64,000 nucleotides of DNA from contig NZ_LAMZ01000001.1 in assembly GCF_025558165.1 (NCBI RefSeq), forward strand, positions 62,001 to 126,000, given 5' to 3'. Each line of letters opens with the position of its first letter. The stretch's first letter is position 1. Shown one piece after another: positions 58,179 to 64,000 of this stretch. The position numbers and the translations under genes are program-made. Origin of the DNA: Candidatus Pelagibacter ubique HIMB140 (lineage in GTDB: Bacteria; Pseudomonadota; Alphaproteobacteria; Pelagibacterales; Pelagibacteraceae). A model generated the notes under the pieces. It ran no database searches and had not been told where the DNA came from. It was given only the letters and a program-made list of their open reading frames with translations.

Positions 58179-58197
58179 AATATTTTAGTTTAAAGAA

Positions 58198-59535
58198 ATG
58201 AATTTATTAAAAGATGACGTCTCTCAACTTATAAAAAAACTTGCAATACCAGCAAGTGTTGGGACATTATTTCAAACATTATACACTCTAGTTGATACTT
58301 TTTATGCTGGGAAAATTTCGCCTGAAGCTTTATCTGCATTAAGTAAATCCTTTCCAATCTACTTTCTAATTATCGCCACGTCTATTGGTGTCACTGTTGC
58401 TGGAACTTCATTAATTGGTAGTAGTATTGGAGAAAAAAATGAAAAAAATGTATTAGGTTATTTTACAAATATCATTCTTTATTCAGTAATAATTTCAATA
58501 ATTGTATCGATAATTGGATTTAGTTTTTCTGAAAAATTATTTTTAACAATGAATTCATCCATAGAGGTAATTACTCTTGGCCTTGAGTATACTAATGTAA
58601 TATTTTATGGAACTATTCTCTTTATTCTGGTTGTTGCTTTAAATTCATTTCTTCATGCTGAGGGAGATACAGTTACATATAGAAATGCTCTTATATTATC
58701 TTTTTTTTTAAACATTTTATTAAATCCAATATTTATATTTGGATTTTTATTTATCCCAGCTTTTGGTGTTGCGGGTATAGGTTATGCAACTTTGATTGCA
58801 CAATTTCTTTCTCTAATAATCGTTTTAATTAAATTGTTAAAAAATAAACGTATTAAAGAGATCACTATTCAAAATTTTAAGATTAAATTTTTCTACATTA
58901 AAAACATTTTCTTCCAATCAATGCCAATCACAATAGCTATTCTTGGGTACTCAATTGCTGCAACGATTGTATTTACTTATGTTGCATTTACAGGAGAATA
59001 TGCCGTTGCTGGTTATGGAGCAGCAACAAGGATAGAGCAGGTTGTCTTACTGCCTGTATTAGGGATAAATACAGCAATAATATCAATTATTGCACAGAAT
59101 ATAGGTGCCAAATATTATGATAGAGTAAAGCAATCTTATTTTACATCAGTAAAATACGGCTTGATTATAATGTTAGCGTCTGGAGTATTGGTGTTTGTAA
59201 CTGCAGATTCAATGCCAAAATTTTTCTCATCTAACACGGAAGTTATTGAATATGGGTCAATGTATTTAAAAATTTCTGCATTTATCTTACCAGCATACCC
59301 AATTTTTTTTCTATCAAATGGTTTCTTTATGGCTTTAAAAAAATCTGAGAAAGCAATGATTAACAATATATTAAGGAACGTTTTGGTTCCATTTTTATCT
59401 TATTATATAGCACGTTCTATTGATGCAGACTTTACAACTTTCTTTTATATCTGGGCAATATTGCAATGGTTAATATCAATCTTACTATTCTTTTATGTTA
59501 AATATTATATTAACAATAAATTAACTATCGGTTAA
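58198..59535 (+). CDS. MATE-family multidrug/toxin exporter
   Basis: 445 residues with about 12 membrane helices in two homologous halves. The start LAIPASVGTLFQTLYTLVDT and FYAGKISPEALSALS are MATE hallmarks; the second half begins near QSMPITIAILGYSIAATIVF. Members export cationic drugs or metabolites with Na+ or H+; the substrate is not deducible. 19 bp after trhO; the stop overlaps the thermonuclease gene by one base. Confidence 0.92.
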   Translation: MNLLKDDVSQLIKKLAIPASVGTLFQTLYTLVDTFYAGKISPEALSALSKSFPIYFLIIATSIGVTVAGTSLIGSSIGEKNEKNVLGYFTNIILYSVIISIIVSIIGFSFSEKLFLTMNSSIEVITLGLEYTNVIFYGTILFILVVALNSFLHAEGDTVTYRNALILSFFLNILLNPIFIFGFLFIPAFGVAGIGYATLIAQFLSLIIVLIKLLKNKRIKEITIQNFKIKFFYIKNIFFQSMPITIAILGYSIAATIVFTYVAFTGEYAVAGYGAATRIEQVVLLPVLGINTAIISIIAQNIGAKYYDRVKQSYFTSVKYGLIIMLASGVLVFVTADSMPKFFSSNTEVIEYGSMYLKISAFILPAYPIFFLSNGFFMALKKSEKAMINNILRNVLVPFLSYYIARSIDADFTTFFYIWAILQWLISILLFFYVKYYINNKLTIG

Positions 59536-60062
59536 TGTTTTATACAAAAAAGAAATTAATAATTTTGATAATTATTTCGTCTATATTTTTTATACTTACA
59601 CATAACGATGTAAGATCTGAAAATATAAATAAAATCTCAGGTTTTGCTAAAGTTGTTGATGGAGATACAATCAAGATTAATTCAAAAAAAATTCGATTAT
59701 ACGGTATTGATGCACCTGAAAAAAAACAAAAATGTAAAAAAACTTATTTAACAATATCTTTTATGTCTTTCACTAAAGATTATATGTGTGGAGAAGTATC
59801 TACTCAAAAGTTAATTAAAAAGATTAATAATCAAAAATTGAATTGTAATATTATAGACGTTGATAGGTATAATAGGTTAATAGGTGAGTGTTTTAAAAGA
59901 AATATAAATTTAAATTCTTGGATGGTTTCTAATGGTTATGCAGTAGCATATAGAAAGTATTCTAAAAAATATGTTTCTGATGAAATTAATGCCAAAAATA
60001 ACAAATTAGGTATTTGGCAAGGTAAATTTGAAATGCCGTGGGATTATAGGCGTAAAAATTAA
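59535..60062 (+). CDS. Secreted thermonuclease-family (SNase-like) nuclease
   Basis: 175 residues. A signal peptide or membrane anchor covers about 5-28. The SNase fold follows, with KVVDGDTIKINSKKIRLYG (39-57) and GIDAPEKKQ (57-65), including the arginine (Arg54) and glutamate (Glu62) expected in the active site and a second arginine in DRYNRLIGECF. Four or more cysteines in the mature part may form disulfides, fitting an extracytoplasmic place. Likely degrades DNA/RNA outside the cytoplasm, perhaps for nutrient recovery. It converges with soxG, 3 bp between stops. Confidence 0.9.
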   Translation: MFYTKKKLIILIIISSIFFILTHNDVRSENINKISGFAKVVDGDTIKINSKKIRLYGIDAPEKKQKCKKTYLTISFMSFTKDYMCGEVSTQKLIKKINNQKLNCNIIDVDRYNRLIGECFKRNINLNSWMVSNGYAVAYRKYSKKYVSDEINAKNNKLGIWQGKFEMPWDYRRKN

Positions 60063-60065
60063 TCT

Positions 60066-60629
60066 TTATAATCTTGAAGAGCTATCTTCCATCCATTCCC
60101 AAAGGTGTTTAGCAAATGATCTTCTAACAAATAAATTAACAATATTTTCGTCCTTATTGTGAAAAATAACATCTATATGATTTAGCAAAGTTTGAGTTGT
60201 TGACCCTTTTTTTTCACGAAATAAGTTAAAATTAAAAGGACATCCTGAGGAAAAAAGTTCATATATTTTTTCACCTTTTATCTCTAATTGAACAAATTGG
60301 TCAGTTACATCAGTTACTGCTCCTAATGATGTTTTTGAAATATTGTTAAATAATATATCATTTAATTGGTATGTATTGGTTTCCTTGCTAGTAGTCTCAT
60401 TTGATACAATCATCCATTCATCTGGACTTAACCATATTGCAGTAAGTTTATCACTAATTGAGGATGTATTTGCTTCTGTTGGCAAAATCATATTTAAACT
60501 TTTTCCTACATTTGTAAAAAATTCTCTTGTTTTGCCTCTTAAATTTAATTTCATTATTGGTGCAATTTCTTTTACAGAAACACCGTTGTTATTAATTTCA
60601 CTATTTGTTACTTGATTATAACTAAGCAT
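60066..60629 (-). CDS. soxG: Sarcosine oxidase gamma subunit
   Basis: 187 residues, GcvT-like fold. Marks are IWLSPDEWMIVS, VTDVTDQFVQLEIKG and SFAKHLWEWMEDSS at the end. It is the last gene of the operon and overlaps soxA by 8 bp. In the heterotetramer this subunit has a structural role. Confidence 0.93.
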   Translation of the reverse strand: MLSYNQVTNSEINNNGVSVKEIAPIMKLNLRGKTREFFTNVGKSLNMILPTEANTSSISDKLTAIWLSPDEWMIVSNETTSKETNTYQLNDILFNNISKTSLGAVTDVTDQFVQLEIKGEKIYELFSSGCPFNFNLFREKKGSTTQTLLNHIDVIFHNKDENIVNLFVRRSFAKHLWEWMEDSSSRL

Positions 60630-63627
60630 TTAATCTTTCATTAGTTTGATCAAAAAATACTGGATTTGAAACAGTTACATTAATTGTTTTATCTTCCATA
60701 GGGATAAATAGTTTTTTACCCATCATATCTTTCCCACCTCTGACAACAGCTAGGGCTATAGATTTATTTAAATTAGGGCTAAAGTAACTTGATGTAACAT
60801 GACCAAGCATTTCAATAGGACTTTTGTTTAGTTCAGAAACAATTTGTGCTCCTTCCTCTAATACAACTTTAGGGTCATCTGTTAATAATCCCACCAATTG
60901 TTTTCTGTCTTCTCTCATAGTATCTGATCTGTAAAGAGATCTTTTGCCAATAAAATCATATTTCTTTTTACTAACAATCCAATCCATTTGTAAATCTATT
61001 GGTGTCATTGTTCCGTCTGTATCTTGGCCAACAATAATAAAACCTTTTTCAGCTCTTAATAAGTGCATAGTTTCTGTACCATAAGGAGTAATATTAAATT
61101 CTTTACCAGCCTCTATACATTTCTGCCATAGATCTTTTCCATAACTTGCCTGCACATTAATTTCAAAACTTTGCTCACCTGTGAAACTTATTCTCATAAT
61201 TCTGCAAACAATACTTCCGATTTTTGCTTCTTTAAAAGACATGTGTGGAAATTTTTCATCAGACAAATCTAAATCAGGAATAATTTTTTTAAGAATTTTT
61301 TTGCTATTAGGGCCACACAAACTTGCTGTAGCAAATTGATCTGTAACTGAAGTTAAATATACATCTAATTCTGGCCATTCAGTTTGAAGGTAATCCTCTA
61401 ATTTTCCAAGAACATTTGCTGCACCACCAGTTGTTGTTGTCATTAGATAGTGATTTTCACCTAATCTTGTAGTAACACCATCATCATATACCATACCATC
61501 TTCATTTAACATTAAACCATATCTACATTTGCCAATGCCAAGTTTTGACCATGCATTTGTATAAACTCTATTTAAAAACTCTGAGGCATCACTTCCTTGT
61601 ATATCAATCTTACCAAGTGTGGACGCATCCAATATTCCTGAACTTTCTCTTGCGGCTTTGCTTTCTCTTTGAACTGCTTGGTGCATAGTTTCGCCATTGA
61701 TTGGGTAGTACCAAGCTCTTTTCCATTGACCAACATTTTCAAATTCTGCTTTTTTTTCAACATGCCAATCATTCATAGGTGTTCTTCTAAAAATATCAAA
61801 AAACTTACCAACATTACGTCCTACAATTGTTCCAAATGTTAAAGGAGTATAAGGAGGTCTAAAAGTAGTCGTTCCAAGTTCTCCCATCTTAACACCTGCT
61901 GTATCTGCTATTATTCCCAAAGCATGCATATTTCCTAATTTTCCTTGATCAGTTCCCATTCCAGTTGTTGTATATCTTTTGACATGTTCGATAGATCTGA
62001 AACCCTCTCTTAGTGCTAATTTTATATCTTTTGCAGTTGCATCATTTTGATAATCAACAAAAGGCTTAGTTTTGCCTAAAGCTTTATCAGACGGTAATAA
62101 CCATATATTTCTTTTTGAAATCTCTTGGTCGTTATTAACAGTAATATTTTCAAAATCTGTTTTATTTATATCTAAAAAATCTTTTAGTTTTTCATTTAAG
62201 TTTTTAAGTATTTCATCAAGTTTAAAATCACCACAACAAGATCCAACACTTATTTGATCTGAATTATTTTTATTTGGAATAAATATTTTTTTATCCTCAT
62301 CAAAAGCAAGTTTGCTACCTGACTGAGTATATAGGTGAACAGCCGGAGTCCATCCACCGGCAACCCCTAAACAATCACATGAAATAGAAATTTTATTTCC
62401 GGTTACTGAAGTTCCATCATTTGATAATTTCATTATTGAGACATTGTTTAATCTTTTATAACCAGAGGTATCAACAACTGTATGTTCCCAGTATATTTTT
62501 ACACCTGCATCAATAACTCTTTTTTCTAAATTTGTTTCGGATTGCTTTCTAATATCAACTATTGCTTCAACTTTGATACCTTTATCGTTTAATGAAAGTG
62601 CACTTTCATATGCACTGTCATTATTTGTAAAAAATACAATCTTCCTACCACAGGCAACACCATAAAAATTACTATATTTTTTAATTGCAGAAGAAAGCAT
62701 TATTCCAGGTCTATCATTATTATTAAATACCATCGGTCTTTCCAAAGCACCTGTTGCCAAAATTACCTTCTTTGCTCTTATTTTGAGTAATCTTTGTCTA
62801 ATTTTATTTGACTTATCTTTTTTTTCTAAATGATCTGTTAAGTTCTCTCTTGCTAGCAAATAATTATATTGATGGTAGGCAGCAACACTTGTTCTAGTTT
62901 TTATTTCTAAATTTTTAATAATTTTAAGTTCTTCAATTTCTTTTTTTAACCATTCAGATGAAATTTTGTTATCAATTTTATTACTTTCATTGTTTTCATA
63001 AATAGTTGATCCTCCCAATTCATTTTTTTCATCTAAAAGTAAAGTTTTGTAGTTATTCTTTGCAGCATTTTTAGCTGCTAGAATTCCAGATATACCTGCA
63101 CCAACAACAAGAACATCACAATGAATATTTCTGTGATCGTAAATGTCAGGATCGTTTGATGTTGGTGATTTCCCCAGTCCTGCTGAGTGTCTTATAAAGT
63201 ATTCATATTTTTCCCAGAAGCTTGCAGGCCACATAAATGTTTTGTAATAAAATCCTGCAGGAAGTAGGGGTGATAAAAAATTATTTATTCCACCAATATC
63301 AAAGTTTACACTTGGCCAGCAATTTTGACTCGATGCCTCCATTCCTTCATATATTTCAACTTCAGTTGCCCTAACATTTGGTTCAGTTCTATTAGTATTG
63401 GGATTGATTTGAACAATTGCATTGGGCTCCTCAGAACCTGATGTCATAATACCTCTTGGTCTATGGTATTTAAAACTTCTACCTACTAAATGAACATTAT
63501 TTGCCAATAAAGCAGAAGCAAGTGTGTCTCCTTTAAATCCATAATAAGTTGTACCATTAAATTTAAACGAAACTCTTGTTGTTTCATCAATATATTGACT
63601 AGATTTAACTCTTAAATTTTCTGACAT
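60622..63627 (-). CDS. soxA: Sarcosine oxidase alpha subunit
   Basis: 1001 residues, normal for SoxA. The N-terminal ferredoxin-like part (FKGDTLASALLANNVHLVGR, 31-50) precedes a dinucleotide-binding domain with VVGAGISG (174-181), which binds NAD+ in the family, and a C-terminal GcvT-like folate-binding half (from about 600; HAVQ-type region, then TMHLLRAEKGFIIVGQDTDG). The enzyme oxidises sarcosine to glycine and passes the methyl carbon to tetrahydrofolate. It follows soxD by 5 bp. Confidence 0.97.
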   Translation of the reverse strand: MSENLRVKSSQYIDETTRVSFKFNGTTYYGFKGDTLASALLANNVHLVGRSFKYHRPRGIMTSGSEEPNAIVQINPNTNRTEPNVRATEVEIYEGMEASSQNCWPSVNFDIGGINNFLSPLLPAGFYYKTFMWPASFWEKYEYFIRHSAGLGKSPTSNDPDIYDHRNIHCDVLVVGAGISGILAAKNAAKNNYKTLLLDEKNELGGSTIYENNESNKIDNKISSEWLKKEIEELKIIKNLEIKTRTSVAAYHQYNYLLARENLTDHLEKKDKSNKIRQRLLKIRAKKVILATGALERPMVFNNNDRPGIMLSSAIKKYSNFYGVACGRKIVFFTNNDSAYESALSLNDKGIKVEAIVDIRKQSETNLEKRVIDAGVKIYWEHTVVDTSGYKRLNNVSIMKLSNDGTSVTGNKISISCDCLGVAGGWTPAVHLYTQSGSKLAFDEDKKIFIPNKNNSDQISVGSCCGDFKLDEILKNLNEKLKDFLDINKTDFENITVNNDQEISKRNIWLLPSDKALGKTKPFVDYQNDATAKDIKLALREGFRSIEHVKRYTTTGMGTDQGKLGNMHALGIIADTAGVKMGELGTTTFRPPYTPLTFGTIVGRNVGKFFDIFRRTPMNDWHVEKKAEFENVGQWKRAWYYPINGETMHQAVQRESKAARESSGILDASTLGKIDIQGSDASEFLNRVYTNAWSKLGIGKCRYGLMLNEDGMVYDDGVTTRLGENHYLMTTTTGGAANVLGKLEDYLQTEWPELDVYLTSVTDQFATASLCGPNSKKILKKIIPDLDLSDEKFPHMSFKEAKIGSIVCRIMRISFTGEQSFEINVQASYGKDLWQKCIEAGKEFNITPYGTETMHLLRAEKGFIIVGQDTDGTMTPIDLQMDWIVSKKKYDFIGKRSLYRSDTMREDRKQLVGLLTDDPKVVLEEGAQIVSELNKSPIEMLGHVTSSYFSPNLNKSIALAVVRGGKDMMGKKLFIPMEDKTINVTVSNPVFFDQTNERLNA

Positions 63628-63632
63628 TTGTT

Positions 63633-63908
63633 TTATATCGAAGGGGGTTTTTCTCCCATTTTATAGATTGCTTTAATCTCATCGTTCGAAGTGTCTCTAA
63701 CCATATTAAACCATTTACGACAACCGTGAGCGTGGTTCCATCTTTCATATTGAACACCTTTAATATTTTTTCTCATAAATAAATATTCTGCCCATTCATC
63801 ATCACTAAGTTCTGTCGGTTGTTTAGGTCTTTCTATATGGGCTTCACCACCAGCTTTAAATTCTTGCTGATCTCTCTCACCACAATATGGACAATTAATA
63901 ACAAACAT
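63633..63908 (-). CDS. soxD: Sarcosine oxidase delta subunit
   Basis: 91 residues. The zinc ligands known for SoxD are all present: Cys6, Cys9 (INCPYCG), His59 and Cys63 (NHAHGCRKWF). The subunit is structural and zinc-binding. Its start overlaps the soxB stop by one base (TAATG). Confidence 0.96.
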   Translation of the reverse strand: MFVINCPYCGERDQQEFKAGGEAHIERPKQPTELSDDEWAEYLFMRKNIKGVQYERWNHAHGCRKWFNMVRDTSNDEIKAIYKMGEKPPSI

Positions 63909-64000
63909 TAGTGAGCAACTGCTGCAGCACCATGTTCATCAACAAGGTCTCCACTTACAAATCTATTTAAATTAAATGCTGCATTAAGTTTATGTGGCTC
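63908..64000 (-). CDS. soxB: Sarcosine oxidase beta subunit, C-terminal end (cut by window edge)
   Basis: Only the last 30 codons are inside the window. The translation [20 protein letters not shown] ending in AH matches the usual SoxB C terminus, and the position directly before soxD in the soxB-soxD-soxA-soxG order supports it. SoxB carries the FAD and covalent FMN sites where sarcosine is oxidised; those lie outside the window. Confidence 0.88.
   Translation of the reverse strand, partial: EPHKLNAAFNLNRFVSGDLVDEHGAAAVAH

Noticed and set aside
1..64000. Mobile elements, CRISPR arrays, prophage genes or defence islands
   Set aside because: No transposase, integrase, spaced repeats, tRNA-associated direct repeats or phage genes were seen; all reading frames are accounted for by core genes.

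Overview
The window looks like a piece of a streamlined marine alphaproteobacterial chromosome, most likely SAR11 (Pelagibacterales, close to 'Candidatus Pelagibacter'). Evidence: very AT-rich, lysine/asparagine/isoleucine-rich proteins; genes packed with almost no spacers (the longest stretch without a gene is 169 bp); many 1-bp stop/start overlaps of the form TAATG; an alphaproteobacterial purine-gene block flanked by bolA/grxD; and a tetrahydrofolate-dependent sarcosine oxidase operon. This taxonomic call rests on gene content and recall, not on a search.

Layout. 1-380: end of rpsD. 389-7608 (minus): a sfsA-map-purB-purC-purS-purQ-purL-bolA-grxD run that makes purine nucleotides and ends with an iron-sulfur trafficking pair. 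7629-11104 (plus): a molybdopterin-binding-fold protein, a GGCT-like protein, a SAF-domain homoserine-dehydrogenase-like protein, tRNA-Leu, NAD kinase and a 38-residue membrane peptide. 11135-11987 (minus): tRNA-Thr and rlmB. 12118-41668 (plus): an almost unbroken gene-expression super-cluster: tRNA-Tyr, tRNA-Gly, tuf, tRNA-Trp, secE-nusG-rplKAJL-rpoBC, rpsLG-fusA, the S10/spc block, secY-adk, rpsMK-rpoA-rplQ and a RluC-type pseudouridine synthase. 41646-46652: lipB, mgtE, panC, galU, ugd. 46654-53363 (minus): a RidA-family protein, a secreted 11-residue-repeat protein, topA, plsY, a pyrC-like gene, pyrB, ruvX. 53414-60062 (plus): gatCAB, an O-methyltransferase, trhO, a MATE transporter and a secreted thermonuclease. 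60066-64000 (minus): soxB(partial)-soxD-soxA-soxG.

How it works together. Most of the window is core information processing: transcription, translation, protein export and tRNA charging are encoded in one co-oriented block, with candidate promoters seen only before tRNA-Tyr, rpsL and rpsM. Biosynthesis is represented by purines, pyrimidines (with a dihydroorotase homologue that has lost its HxH metal site), pantothenate, lipoate attachment, phospholipid and UDP-sugar precursors. The sarcosine oxidase links one-carbon metabolism to glycine supply.

I saw no insertion sequence, prophage, CRISPR array, toxin-antitoxin or defence island, and no broken gene. The points most worth a second look are the pseudo-dihydroorotase, the secreted repeat protein, the structured leader before rpsL, the perfect hairpin between rplL and rpoB, the nadK start 4 nt after a tRNA, and the missing rpmD. 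I did not find a convincing wholly new biological system.
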